A stretch of DNA of 64,000 nt from Aneurinibacillus thermoaerophilus (GCF_900099925.1 NZ_FNDE01000006.1:61099-125098), one strand, 5' to 3'; positions 55,163-63,741 are shown, counted from the stretch's first letter. Notes: generated from the letters alone by a model not told the origin. Made by a program: numbers and translations.

Positions 55163-55320
55163 AACGAGGAAAAACTCGTGAGTCGTGTGCCAAACGTGGC
55201 TTTTTCCATGTGGAGCGTGTGGCATGGAGGGAGAGAAAGACCGGCAATTGTCTCCCTCCTAGAGGTACCCAGATATTTTACCAGTCTAACCGGAGGGCAA
55301 CGCCCGCGAGTTTTTCTTAT
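55163..55320. ncRNA. Candidate structured element, unknown
   Basis: GAAAAACTCG (~55165) pairs with CGAGTTTTTC (~55309), closing a region that contains three further hairpins: TGCCAAACGTGG...CCATGT...TGGCA, GGAGGGAGA...TCTCCCTCC, and GGGCAACGCCC. It lies between a terminator and a sigma-54 promoter. It could be a small RNA, a DNA element (activator sites) or an IS end; no known class was recognised. Confidence 0.35.
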
Positions 55321-55350
55321 TATGACTTTACCTATTTCGTAAATATTTTC

Positions 55351-55367
55351 TTGGCATAAATATTGCT
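55351..55367 (+). promoter_or_regulatory. Sigma-54 promoter of hutG-gltS
   Basis: TTGGCATAAATATTGCT has GG-N10-GC spacing and lies ~120 bp before hutG. The adjacent NtrC-like regulator is the natural activator. Confidence 0.75.
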
Positions 55368-55488
55368 TCGATATATAGAAAACATTGAAAAATTAAGGAG
55401 GATGCTGATGAGAACATGCTTCTGTAACGCTTTTTAAACAAAATCATCATAGAAGTAAATACATGAAAGAAAATCATGGAGGTATAAA

Positions 55489-56454
55489 GTGTATACTGTA
55501 GCAGCAAAAGAATACTGGATGGGGAGAACAGATAGTGAGTCGGTAACTGAGATGTTTAGATTGCATCAAGTTGTAAGAATCGAAAATTTGGCAACTTTCA
55601 ATGAAAAGCAAAAAGAAAGCGCTATCGGAATAATTGGATTCAGATGTGATGAGGGCGTACGGAGAAATAAGGGAAGAACAGGTGCGTATTATGCTCCGGA
55701 TGCCATTAGAAAATCGTTATCTTCTTTACCGTACAATTTTCATTCAGATATCAAGCTATTTGATTTCGGGAATGTCAGCTGTGATGACGGAAATCTTGAA
55801 GAAGCCCAAAAAGAATTGGGCGAAGCCATAAAAAAAATATTGGACCTAAACATTTTTCCGCTGATTATAGGCGGAGGTCATGAAGTAGCGTATGGACATT
55901 TTCTGGGCCATAAAAAGTACAAGAAAGATATTGAAAATATTGGAATTATCAATTTTGATGCGCATTTTGATATGAGATCGTATGACGAGACAACCAGTTC
56001 CGGTACGATGTTTAAACAAATTGCGGATGAATTTGTGGCCGCAAATAAAACGTTCCGTTATTTATGTGTCGGAATTCAAAAAAGCGGAAATACAAAATAT
56101 TTATTTGAAACAGCGGAACGATACGGATGTGAATATATTCGTGAAGATGAGATTTCTTTGCTTCATTTAGATAAAGTTAGCAAAAAGATCGACGAGTTTA
56201 TTGCTAAAAGTGATACGATCATGCTTACTTTGTGCAGTGATGTTTTTTGTTCAAGCGATGCTCCTGGTGTTAGCGCTCCGCAGCCGTTCGGACTTGACCC
56301 GAAAATCGTTAAATACTTTTTAAAAGACATCGTAAAACATAAAAAGGTTTTAAGCTTTGATATCGCTGAAATCAATCCGACATTAGATGAAAGCGGTCTT
56401 ACGGTGAAACTTGCCGCTACGATGTTGTATGAAATCATCGACAGTTTAGCATAA
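55489..56454 (+). CDS. hutG: Formiminoglutamase (ureohydrolase family)
   Basis: This 321-residue binuclear-metal ureohydrolase has GGGHEVAYGH, the metal motif INFDAHFDMR, SGTMFKQI, LTLCSDVFCSSDAPGVSAPQ and DIAEINPTLDESGLT. The GVSAPQPFGLDP stretch is that of HutG rather than arginase or agmatinase. It would hydrolyse N-formimidoyl-L-glutamate to glutamate and formamide, the last step of histidine breakdown; the other hut genes are not in the window. In the second metal motif (usually SxDxD) the first Asp position reads Cys (LCSDVF). The GTG at 55489 follows GGAGG. Confidence 0.78.
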   Translation: MYTVAAKEYWMGRTDSESVTEMFRLHQVVRIENLATFNEKQKESAIGIIGFRCDEGVRRNKGRTGAYYAPDAIRKSLSSLPYNFHSDIKLFDFGNVSCDDGNLEEAQKELGEAIKKILDLNIFPLIIGGGHEVAYGHFLGHKKYKKDIENIGIINFDAHFDMRSYDETTSSGTMFKQIADEFVAANKTFRYLCVGIQKSGNTKYLFETAERYGCEYIREDEISLLHLDKVSKKIDEFIAKSDTIMLTLCSDVFCSSDAPGVSAPQPFGLDPKIVKYFLKDIVKHKKVLSFDIAEINPTLDESGLTVKLAATMLYEIIDSLA

Positions 56455-56473
56455 CTTTATAGGTGGTTAAGAT

Positions 56474-57679
56474 ATGAAATTGGAATTTAGCTTAATTGAA
56501 ACACTTTTCTTATCTGTTTTACTCTTGTTGTTCGGATACTTTATAAGAAAAAAGATAAAATTTTTACATCGTTTTTGTATACCAGCCCCAGTAATTGGCG
56601 GTCTGCTCTTTTCTATTTTCGTTATGGTGCTTAAGGAACTGAATGTAGGGACGATCACGCTGGATGTTTCGCTGCAAAGTTCGTTTATGCTGGCCTTTTT
56701 CACTACGGTTGGTTTAGGTGCGAGCTTTTCGCTCGTAAGACAAGGTGGAAAATTGCTTATTGTTTACTGGCTTCTCTGTGGTTTTGTCGCCATTTTCCAA
56801 AACGTGATTGGCGTTTCACTTGCGCAAGTTCTGGGGATTCATCCGTTATTGGGCGTTATGGCGGGAGCGGTTTCGATGGAAGGCGGTCATGGAGCGGCTG
56901 GCGCTTTCGGGCCGACTGTTGAAGAGCTGGGCGTTCAGGCAGCTACCACTATCAGCTTCGCGGCGGCTACTTTTGGCCTTATTTTTGGCAGCCTAATTGG
57001 CGGACCGGTTTCGAGATATTTGATAAATAAATACGATTTAAAACCTGAAACTTCAAATGAAGAAATTAAAACATTTGAAGCGGTCGTTGGTATGAATAAA
57101 CATGATGAGCCTTTAACCTCTCACCGTATTTTTACGCACATTTGCTTGATCACGTTTTGTATGTGTCTCGGCGTTATTATAAGTAAATCTTTTGCACAAA
57201 TAACAAGCTTTGTTTTGCCGGAGTATGTTGGCGCGATGTTTTTAGCCGTTATTATCAGAAATCTTAATGATCGTTTTCACGTTATGAAGTTTGATTTGAA
57301 GTGTGTAAACCTTATCGGAGATGTTTCGCTGGGAATTTTCCTTTCTATGGCATTAATGAATTTGAAAATTTGGGAAATTTTCGATTTGGCGGTTCCGCTG
57401 TTCGTTATTTTAGTGTTCCAAGTATTGTTTATTATTTTGTACGGTATTTTTGTCGTATTCCGTTTGTTGGGGAAAGATTATGATGCAGCCGTTATGGTTG
57501 GCGGTTTGTCCGGACATGCTTTGGGAGGTACTCCAAATGCGATGGCAAATATGGGAGCGATTACAGAACGGTATGGAGAATCGAAGCGCGCATTTTTGAT
57601 TGTTCCTGTCGTTGGTGCATTTTTAATTGACTTATTCGGAATACCAAGCATTATATCTTTTATTAACTTTTTTAAATAA
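56474..57679 (+). CDS. gltS: Sodium/glutamate symporter GltS
   Basis: This 401-residue carrier of the GltS family has about ten membrane spans. The two re-entrant loop motifs are visible: VSMEGGHGAAGAFGPTVEEL and VGGLSGHALGGTPNAMANMG. It starts 19 bp after hutG and shares its sigma-54 promoter, so release of glutamate from formiminoglutamate and uptake of glutamate are co-controlled. Confidence 0.92.
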   Translation: MKLEFSLIETLFLSVLLLLFGYFIRKKIKFLHRFCIPAPVIGGLLFSIFVMVLKELNVGTITLDVSLQSSFMLAFFTTVGLGASFSLVRQGGKLLIVYWLLCGFVAIFQNVIGVSLAQVLGIHPLLGVMAGAVSMEGGHGAAGAFGPTVEELGVQAATTISFAAATFGLIFGSLIGGPVSRYLINKYDLKPETSNEEIKTFEAVVGMNKHDEPLTSHRIFTHICLITFCMCLGVIISKSFAQITSFVLPEYVGAMFLAVIIRNLNDRFHVMKFDLKCVNLIGDVSLGIFLSMALMNLKIWEIFDLAVPLFVILVFQVLFIILYGIFVVFRLLGKDYDAAVMVGGLSGHALGGTPNAMANMGAITERYGESKRAFLIVPVVGAFLIDLFGIPSIISFINFFK

Positions 57680-57930
57680 AAGTGCGTCCATTGTTTTCAT
57701 CCTTGTTTTTGCTACAGTTAACAAGGTAGTTGATTCCGATTTTCTATCCCCCCTCGGTGGATACCCTGCTTGCTTACACAAAATTTTTGACGGTACAGTG
57801 CTGGGTACTATCAGGTCAATATAAAAAAAAAAAGTGTAAATAGATAGTAAAATAAAATTCGTTCGTCATTTTCTTATTTATGTCGCCAGGAAACGACAGT
57901 AACGACGAAGAATTTGACGACAAGTATTAG
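57680..57930 (+). other. Gene-free stretch after gltS
   Basis: I see no supported gene. An A11 run lies at about 57823-57833. The following 60 bp form the hairpin described next. Confidence 0.4.
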
Positions 57931-57989
57931 TTATAACCTCCTCTAATTTGATGCATAATAAAAGTGTGGAAAATTATAGGAGGTTATAA
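57931..57989 (+). promoter_or_regulatory. Long hairpin sequestering the ribosome site of the next gene
   Basis: TTATAACCTCCTCTAATTT (57931-57949) pairs with AAATTATAGGAGGTTATAA (57971-57989), 18 of 19 positions, with a 21-nt loop. The right arm contains the AGGAGG ribosome site of the small gene at 57992, so the stem would block its translation. Confidence 0.6.
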
Positions 57990-57991
57990 AT

Positions 57992-58108
57992 ATGGAAGTA
58001 AAAGTGATTATGCCTAATCCGAAAAGTAATTGGGAATCGTGCGTACAGAAGTACTGGCAAAAGGAAAAACAAAAGTGGGAAAAACGAAGGAATCAGCGTA
58101 AAAAATGA
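57992..58108 (+). CDS. Small basic protein, unknown
   Basis: Thirty-eight residues, MEVKVIMPNPKSNWESCVQK then YWQKEKQKWEKRRNQRKK: a short N-terminal strand and a Lys/Arg/Trp-rich helix. A strong ribosome site (TAGGAGG) and ATGA overlap with the next small gene support that it is real. No family recognised; nucleic-acid binding is possible from charge only. Confidence 0.55.
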   Translation: MEVKVIMPNPKSNWESCVQKYWQKEKQKWEKRRNQRKK

Positions 58109-58260
58109 ACGCTATAATGGGAATTTACTTTGTAATTATTATGATTATGGTTGTTTTGTGTGGAGTGACAGCGTGGCTTATTTTTCGAAAACTGAAATAT
58201 GGTAATAGTGTTTTTATGGACATGAACGATCAAGAGCTAAGAAAACAACGGAGTAATTAG
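58105..58260 (+). CDS. Small single-span membrane protein
   Basis: Fifty-one residues with one membrane segment (IYFVIIMIMVVLCGVTAWLI) and a polar C-terminal tail (GNSVFMDMNDQELRKQRSN). Its ATG overlaps the stop of the basic small protein, so both would be under the hairpin that masks the ribosome site. Function unknown. Confidence 0.55.
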   Translation: MNAIMGIYFVIIMIMVVLCGVTAWLIFRKLKYGNSVFMDMNDQELRKQRSN

Positions 58261-58273
58261 AGCACCTAATATT

Positions 58274-58371
58274 ATCCCTCTTGTGTAGACAGTTTGGTAT
58301 AACCATCACTGTAAATACAGGAGGGATTTTTCATGGGGCAAGATAAGACCTATACAAAGTAGTATGAACCT
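58274..58371 (+). mobile_element. Possible IS left-end scrap
   Basis: GGAGGGATTTTTC followed by ATG reads MGQDKTYTK and stops, resembling the first residues of an IS3-type transposase with a terminal-repeat-like leader (TGTAGACAGTTTGG). Too short to be sure. The rest of 58261-58468 shows no gene. Confidence 0.3.
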
Positions 58372-58468
58372 CTTTCCCTATTGAAAAATTTTTTGATTAG
58401 CGATGAAAACAAAGGGAACCATATAAAATATTATGCATGTGATTTAATTGTGGAAAGGGATATATTTC

Positions 58469-59164
58469 ATGAAAACAGCAGTTTTTTTTTCGCTTAATTT
58501 CACAAAGCTGGTAATTACCTTGGTTATCGCTTTTATTCTTGCTTTCATTTTATGTACAGTAACGGCTCATTCTGGCGATGAATCGAGCTCTTCTTACGAA
58601 ATCCGCATTAACTTATGGTATCAGGAGCTTCAGCTTATTAAAGAGGGGAAAATAACAAAAACCTTTAAAGTGGCTTCAGGTGCGCTCGACACCCCGTCCC
58701 CAGTAGGAATCTTTCGTATTGTTTCGAAGGATGAGGGATGGGGCGGTGGCTTTGGAAGTTGTTGGCTTGGATTAAATGTGCCATGGGGGACATATGGGAT
58801 ACACGGTACGAACAAACCTTATCTTATCGGTCAGCATGTTAGCCACGGCTGTTTTCGCATGCGAAATCGAGATATAGAAGAACTGTATGAGATCGTTCCA
58901 ATAGGAACAAAGGTTATCGTAGAAGGGCCCATTACCGGCCATAAAGATTTGACGTATCGTGTACTGGTACGCGGCTCGCGTGGAGCGCTGGTTCAACTTG
59001 TCCAGAATCGTCTTCAGGCTGCTGGTTTTTATCAGGGTAAGTGTCACGGCATTTTTGATTGGAGTACAGAACAAGCCGTGATTCAATTTCAAAAACAGAA
59101 TCATTTGCCTGTAACGAAACAGATTCATGATACAGATTTACTTTACTTAGGAATTATTGAATAA
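58469..59164 (+). CDS. L,D-transpeptidase (YkuD) with peptidoglycan-binding domain
   Basis: This ~231-residue exported protein has a signal anchor (residues about 12-34), a YkuD catalytic domain with IHGTNKPYLIG and the active-site motif SHGCFRMRN, and a C-terminal PG_binding_1 domain (VQNRLQAAGFYQGKCHGIFD). It forms 3-3 cross-links or attaches proteins to peptidoglycan; homologues occur in spore cortex contexts. The ATG at 58469 follows GAAAGGG. Confidence 0.88.
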   Translation: MKTAVFFSLNFTKLVITLVIAFILAFILCTVTAHSGDESSSSYEIRINLWYQELQLIKEGKITKTFKVASGALDTPSPVGIFRIVSKDEGWGGGFGSCWLGLNVPWGTYGIHGTNKPYLIGQHVSHGCFRMRNRDIEELYEIVPIGTKVIVEGPITGHKDLTYRVLVRGSRGALVQLVQNRLQAAGFYQGKCHGIFDWSTEQAVIQFQKQNHLPVTKQIHDTDLLYLGIIE

Positions 59165-59186
59165 TAAAGTTTTGAGATTACGGTAT

Positions 59187-59230
59187 AAACAAGAGCAGCC
59201 GTTTCGAAAAAAGAACGGCTGCTCTTGTTT
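59187..59230. terminator. Bidirectional terminator between convergent genes
   Basis: A perfect 17-bp stem, AAACAAGAGCAGCCGTT paired with AACGGCTGCTCTTGTTT, between the YkuD gene and the coat-like gene. Confidence 0.85.
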
Positions 59231-59235
59231 GGGTT

Positions 59236-59694
59236 CTAACTGATGTAAACAATCCCCTCCCACCTAATATGGTAATGCTGTCCATCCATATTCACTAAAA
59301 TATAATCAGGAAAAACTTCCTCTAGTTTTCCCTGGATTTCTTTAATCGGAGTTGCAACGGAGATGTTTTTTCCCTTTCTTTGGTTTAAGTGATTGAGCAA
59401 TCGTTTCGTAAAAGTGTTGCTCTTTTTAGAAGTGGATTCCTCTTTGAGGGGAGAACCTTCTTTAGAGATAAGCTCACCAAAGGTAGGCTCTTCTTTAGAA
59501 ATAAGTTCACCATTTGTTATGACCACTTTCTCAGGGGTGGCCTCTTTTTGAGCGGTAGTTTTTTTTCTTTCAGGTAGTTTATACTGAGCTTGGTTAGAAA
59601 CAGAGTAAAAATCGTATCCATTAGGCATAGGGTAGGCATGATAAGGATAGGCATTATAGGGGTAAACACCATGAGAATAAGATGGATAATACAT
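59236..59694 (-). CDS. Coat-like DUF2642-type protein
   Basis: About 152 residues. It starts MYYPSYSHGVYPYNAYPYHA after AAAGGAGG, a Tyr/Pro/His-rich N-terminus typical of spore coat proteins, then a polar linker with a repeated GELISKE (twice), and ends in a small beta domain (GKLEEVFPDYILVNMDGQHY, HIRWEGIVYIS) like the DUF2642/YuzF group. Convergent with the YkuD gene. Function inferred from composition. Confidence 0.55.
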   Translation of the reverse strand: MYYPSYSHGVYPYNAYPYHAYPMPNGYDFYSVSNQAQYKLPERKKTTAQKEATPEKVVITNGELISKEEPTFGELISKEGSPLKEESTSKKSNTFTKRLLNHLNQRKGKNISVATPIKEIQGKLEEVFPDYILVNMDGQHYHIRWEGIVYIS

Positions 59695-59989
59695 TTTTTT
59701 CCTCCTTTTATTTATAAGGTACAATAGGAGTATATTCAAAATATGGTGAGATGCCTCAGGGTAAATGCCTAAGTCGTTCTTTTGATTTTATTATTGACAA
59801 ATGCGATTTCGTTAAAACATCTCGAGCTGTTATGGATGATCCTGCATGAGGTCAAGCGGCATCTGCATACCATCCATTAACGAGGTGATATGCGGATGCA
59901 TGTGAAAATTATGAAAGGGAATTGTACCGATAAGAATATGCTTGCCTGCTATATTTATCTCAAAGAGAAGTATAGGAGGGAAAAGCTTC

Positions 59990-61495
59990 ATGATCGGAAT
60001 TTACGCACGGGTAAGTACAGAAGAACAAGCGAAGAGCGGCTTCAGCTTGGAGAGCCAAGTGAGGGAATGTCGGAAAAAGTCAGGGACAAATGAATGCAAA
60101 GAGTATATAGATGAAGGGGTTTCTGGTGAGTTTTTAGATCGACCGGCTTTGTCACAACTTCGCCAGGACGTTCGAGATGGGTTAATTACGAAAGTAGTAT
60201 GCTTGGATCCGGATCGTTTATCACGGAAACTGATGCACCAACTTCTTATCACAGAAGAATTTGATCGGCAAGGCATCGAACTTGTTTTTGTGAATGGAGA
60301 ATATGCGCGTACACCGGAAGGGCAGTTATTCTACAGTATGCGTGGTGCGATTGCTGAATTTGAGAAAGCGAAGATCAATGAGCGCATGAGTCGCGGTCGA
60401 CGCGAGAAGGCAAGACAAGGTCGAGTGCTACGTGACTTTCAGGTGTATGGATATAGTTATAATAAAGAAACGGAACAGATGATTATTAATGAAGAGGAAG
60501 CTGCTATCGTTCGTCTTATTTTTGACTTGTTCACCAAACCAGGAGCTGTGCAAGGAATGAATGGCATTGCTCATTATCTTACAAAACAAGCGATCCCTAC
60601 AAAGAAAGGAAAAGGGGTATGGCATCGCCAGGTGGTACGCCAGATACTGATGAATCGGGCATACATCGGGGAGTTCTATCAGAATAGATGGAACACAGAA
60701 GGGATGCTAGGTAACAAACACAAAGCTCCAGACGAGCGTGTGCCAGTGAGACAGCGTCCGAGAGAAGAATGGATTCATATTCCTTGCCCACCCATTATCG
60801 AACGAGAGCAATTCGAATACGCACAGAAGCTGTTGCAAGATTCACGGCGACGATGGGCAAAAAAAGGCTTACACCAGTATTTGTTGAGTGGTCTGCTTCG
60901 CTGCGCTCATTGCGGTAATACGATGACAGGCCGACGCGCGAAGAATTGGGGTAAATACGTATATGAGTATACCGACATTAAAAGTACAGCTGGAGCAAAG
61001 AACAGAGGATGTGGCCGGAAAGTAAAGCGTGAAGAGTTCGATAATGAAATCTGGAAAACGGTTCGTTCTTGGCTTGAGAACCCGAATGAGATCGCGGCGG
61101 CGGCCGAATACGATAAACAGGAAAGTGAAATTCCATTTGAACAGATGGAGATGGAACGCTTAGAAAAAGAAATAGAAAAAGCGAAAAAAGGACGTAAAAG
61201 AATTCTTTCTTTATTTGCTATAGGAATGGATAGTGGAGAAGAAGAAGTATGCGACATCATGCGTACATTAAAAGAAAAAGAAGAAACGGCGACAAAACAA
61301 CTAAAAGAGCTGAAGGCTAGAATAAGGGAAGAAAAAGAAGCCGGATTTAATCAGAACCTGTTGAGCGAGGCGGCCGAGTATTATCTGTTCAAACATCCAG
61401 ATGCTCTTACTTTTGATGATAAGCAGAAAATCATTCGTCAGTTAATTCGGGAGATTATCGTTTATGAAGATCACATTGAAATCTTCACATATTAA
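59990..61495 (+). CDS. spoIVCA: Site-specific serine recombinase SpoIVCA (CisA)
   Basis: This 501-residue large serine recombinase has the length of B. subtilis SpoIVCA. It has the N-terminal catalytic domain with Ser9 in IYARVSTEEQ, DPDRLSRKL, a recombinase domain (GVWHRQVVRQILMNRAYIGE), a zinc-ribbon (LSGLLRCAHCGNTM ... GCGRK) and a C-terminal coiled coil. The stop is 25 bp before the right attachment core, at the end of the sigK element. It should excise the element in the mother cell to rebuild sigK. The ATG at 59990 follows TAGGAGGG. Confidence 0.93.
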   Translation: MIGIYARVSTEEQAKSGFSLESQVRECRKKSGTNECKEYIDEGVSGEFLDRPALSQLRQDVRDGLITKVVCLDPDRLSRKLMHQLLITEEFDRQGIELVFVNGEYARTPEGQLFYSMRGAIAEFEKAKINERMSRGRREKARQGRVLRDFQVYGYSYNKETEQMIINEEEAAIVRLIFDLFTKPGAVQGMNGIAHYLTKQAIPTKKGKGVWHRQVVRQILMNRAYIGEFYQNRWNTEGMLGNKHKAPDERVPVRQRPREEWIHIPCPPIIEREQFEYAQKLLQDSRRRWAKKGLHQYLLSGLLRCAHCGNTMTGRRAKNWGKYVYEYTDIKSTAGAKNRGCGRKVKREEFDNEIWKTVRSWLENPNEIAAAAEYDKQESEIPFEQMEMERLEKEIEKAKKGRKRILSLFAIGMDSGEEEVCDIMRTLKEKEETATKQLKELKARIREEKEAGFNQNLLSEAAEYYLFKHPDALTFDDKQKIIRQLIREIIVYEDHIEIFTY

Positions 61496-61519
61496 TACGT
61501 ATCTATTGACTTTATAATT

Positions 61520-61531
61520 GAGATTTTAATG
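61520..61531 (+). other. Right attachment core of the sigK element
   Basis: GAGATTTTAATG, in the sigma-K frame (E-I-L-M) and followed directly by the next sigma-K codons. It differs from the left core at one position (T for C), which does not change the amino acid. Confidence 0.8.
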
Positions 61532-61611
61532 CATTTGCGCTCGTTAAAGAAAACAAAAAAGGATGTTTCCCTTCACGATCCAATTGGAACAGATAAAGAA
61601 GGAAATGAATG
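61520..61611 (+). CDS. sigK: Sigma-K middle fragment, interrupted a second time
   Basis: In frame with the right core: [20 protein letters not shown] then [10 protein letters not shown]. These ~30 residues follow ENEILM in B. subtilis sigma-K. After GNE the sequence becomes [15 protein letters not shown], unlike sigma-K (which has ISLIDVL or ITLIDVL there), and a second recombinase gene follows. The rest of sigma-K (regions 3-4) is not in the window. Confidence 0.85.
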
Positions 61612-61660
61612 TAACATTAAACGTTATCTGTTGTGGATAAGTGGAGAAAGGAGAGACGAA

Positions 61661-63199
61661 TTACTTCGGCAGGAAAATGAAAATTTCCAAACTGAAGTTA
61701 TCGCCTCGTTGATGCTTTTCTTTGGTATATATTACTTTTTTGATGATCTGTTTTAACAAGTCATTTTTCTTTTCGATATCGTCTGTCCTGTGATACGCTT
61801 CGATAATGTGCCGTATACACGGTAACAGGTTTTCTTTAGTAGCCTCCTGCTCATGTATGCGAGCCATTTCTTCTTTCGCATTTTTTAGTGCCTCTTTCGT
61901 GTCGACAATGCGTGCCATAATGTTTTGATTCCTTTCCAAGTAAGTATCCACATCATAAATCCCAAGCTCTAATAGATCGTGCAGATTATTCTTTTGCTTC
62001 TCCAATTCGATCAACTGCTTTTCTAACTCTTGTATAACCGTTTCGGAAATAGCAGGTAGCACTTCTGTCGAAACAGACACTTCTTTTTCTACCTGTTCCA
62101 TGTTTACCACATATTCTTTCAGCCACTTTTCTAGCTCATTTAGAACGGCACGCTCGACATATTCAAAACGTGTACCTTTGTTGCGACAGTTTACGTTACT
62201 GCATCTTATGTGTGGTGCTTGATGCACATATGGGCGCTTTACCATTGCAGCACCGCAAAAGCCGCAGCGGACTAAGCCAGCGAGGGGATTGGTAATTTTT
62301 AAGCCTGTACGGTTTGGTACAACAGTTTTATTTTGCAGATTGCGCTGGGCTTGCTGAAACATTTCTTTTGACACCAGTGGTTTATGCTTTCCTTCAACAT
62401 CGACCCATTCTTCGCGAGGACGTATATAGCCGCTCCCTTTCTTTTTGTTTCGATATGTTTTTCGCCACTGCATGCGGCCGATGTAGACTTCATTTTTTAA
62501 AATAGCAGCAACGGAGTATGGTGACCATTGTTTACCGGCTGGAGAAAGAATTTTCATCTCATTTAATCGGCGAGAAATACGGCATGTTCCTATCTTTTCG
62601 TTGACATACCAGTGAAAGATGAGTCGTACGATTTCAGCTTCTTTCTCATTCGGTATGAGAATTAAATCTTTGCCACGATCATATCCATATGGTGGTTTTG
62701 TACCGATGTATTTTCCTTCTTTTACAGAAGCCAAACGGCCACGTTGGAGACGCTTATTAATAATCTTAAGCTCCCGGCGTGCTATAAACGCTTCAAACTC
62801 GGAATATTCCTCATCGAATTCGTCTTCCAGGTCATAGCTTTTCTGTGGTGTAATGATAAGCGTTTTTGATTCTTTAAATGCGGCAATGATTGTGCCTTGA
62901 TCGCGCATGTCACCACGGCCTAATCGGTCGATGTCCATGCATAAGACGGCATCATATACACCATCTTCGACCTCGGTAAGTAATTTGATGACTTCAGGTC
63001 GGTCAGCGATACGTTCGCCAGACACAATTTCTTCATATATTTTGATGACATTATATCGGTTTTTGTACGCCAGTTCTAGTAAAGCTTTCTTATGTTTGCT
63101 AAGGGTTTCGGCTTCGCCCCGCATTTCAGCTTCAATGTCGGCGCGAGACTTACGCAGGTACATAGCAACGTGATTTAGGTCTTTCGGAAATTCACGCAT
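61661..63199 (-). CDS. Large serine recombinase (phage integrase, A118-like)
   Basis: This 512-residue recombinase has catalytic Ser18 in [29 protein letters not shown], a recombinase domain ([20 protein letters not shown]), a zinc ribbon ([14 protein letters not shown] ... [10 protein letters not shown]) and a long C-terminal coiled coil. It is of the phage integrase type and distinct from the SpoIVCA protein 0.2 kb away. Its C-terminal end lies ~50 bp from the sigK junction, mirroring SpoIVCA at the first element. An ATG at 63199 behind AAGGAGG supports the start. Confidence 0.92.
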   Translation of the reverse strand: MREFPKDLNHVAMYLRKSRADIEAEMRGEAETLSKHKKALLELAYKNRYNVIKIYEEIVSGERIADRPEVIKLLTEVEDGVYDAVLCMDIDRLGRGDMRDQGTIIAAFKESKTLIITPQKSYDLEDEFDEEYSEFEAFIARRELKIINKRLQRGRLASVKEGKYIGTKPPYGYDRGKDLILIPNEKEAEIVRLIFHWYVNEKIGTCRISRRLNEMKILSPAGKQWSPYSVAAILKNEVYIGRMQWRKTYRNKKKGSGYIRPREEWVDVEGKHKPLVSKEMFQQAQRNLQNKTVVPNRTGLKITNPLAGLVRCGFCGAAMVKRPYVHQAPHIRCSNVNCRNKGTRFEYVERAVLNELEKWLKEYVVNMEQVEKEVSVSTEVLPAISETVIQELEKQLIELEKQKNNLHDLLELGIYDVDTYLERNQNIMARIVDTKEALKNAKEEMARIHEQEATKENLLPCIRHIIEAYHRTDDIEKKNDLLKQIIKKVIYTKEKHQRGDNFSLEIFIFLPK

Positions 63200-63378
63200 G
63201 CCTTTTCCTCCTTTCTTTTGATACTGCTATCATTTTATGCTTAATGGATTACAATCATTTTTTTAAAGTTTAAAGCGGTTAAGCTGTTCTAAATGAATCG
63301 TGTTTTCTTTTATGTTTGAAAACTTCCAATGTTGTCCGCTCTGTCCATTCGCATATAGATGTACCGGGGGATGCAGAG

Positions 63379-63540
63379 ATGGATGAACAAAAACAGGAGC
63401 GTAAGCCAGATTATGAAGGGAAACAAGGAAATACAAATATCCGGGTATATTTGTGCCGAATTCCAGCAAAAGAGTTTTGGTCCCGTGTAAACCCTGCAAT
63501 CGCAAAGTGTTTGCAATTCCAAAAGCAAGACGGCTCTTGA
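63379..63540 (+). CDS. Small phage-like hypothetical protein
   Basis: Fifty-three residues starting MDEQKQERKPDYEGKQGNTN, with IRVYLCRIPAKEFW and a C-terminal KCLQFQKQDGS. The ATG at 63379 follows GGGGGATG. It is on the opposite strand to the recombinase, in a position typical for small genes next to phage repressors. No function assigned. Confidence 0.4.
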   Translation: MDEQKQERKPDYEGKQGNTNIRVYLCRIPAKEFWSRVNPAIAKCLQFQKQDGS

Positions 63541-63592
63541 AAAGGAGCCGCTATAAGACAAGCATAGCCTTGACAAAACATTTACAGGAACG

Positions 63593-63648
63593 ATGGTGAT
63601 TGGAGAACGCCTTAAAGAAGCACGAGAAGTCGTTGGACTAACGCAAGT
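63593..63648 (+). pseudogene. XRE-type repressor, interrupted after ~18 codons
   Basis: MVIGERLKEAREVVGLTQ is the start of a Cro/CI-type helix-turn-helix. The homology stops at 63648, where IS200/IS605 end sequence begins. TTGACA at 63570 could be a -35 box. The repressor is probably inactivated by the insertion. Confidence 0.55.
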
Positions 63649-63654
63649 GAACCT

Positions 63655-63674
63655 CTCTCCAATAAATTGGAGAG
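63655..63674 (-). repeat. IS200/IS605 end hairpin
   Basis: CTCTCCAATAAATTGGAGAG is a perfect 9-bp stem on the 3' side of the tnpB gene at the window edge, at the junction with the repressor stub. Confidence 0.6.
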
Positions 63675-63741
63675 CTTCTCGCTTCATCGAGCCGACTATT
63701 GTCGCACTCTCCACGAAGGCTAGTTCCTAGCCTAGCGTGTC

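Larger units (their letters stand above)
43023..61531. mobile_element. Skin-like sigK-intervening element, about 18.5 kb
   Basis: The element splits sigK between codons 113 and 116 and ends 25 bp after a SpoIVCA-type recombinase gene. It carries no recognisable phage structural genes. Cargo: siderophore importer, Zn/Cd ATPase with ArsR repressor, tnpB relic, LysM protein, two-component system, hutG-gltS, YkuD, coat-like protein and recombinase. Boundaries follow from the sigma-K protein continuity and the shared 12-bp core. Confidence 0.9.

Noticed and set aside
55163..55320. T-box or cyclic-di-GMP riboswitch
   Set aside because: No T-box TGGNACCGCG-like antiterminator and no GEMM core; the element lies upstream of a promoter rather than in a leader.
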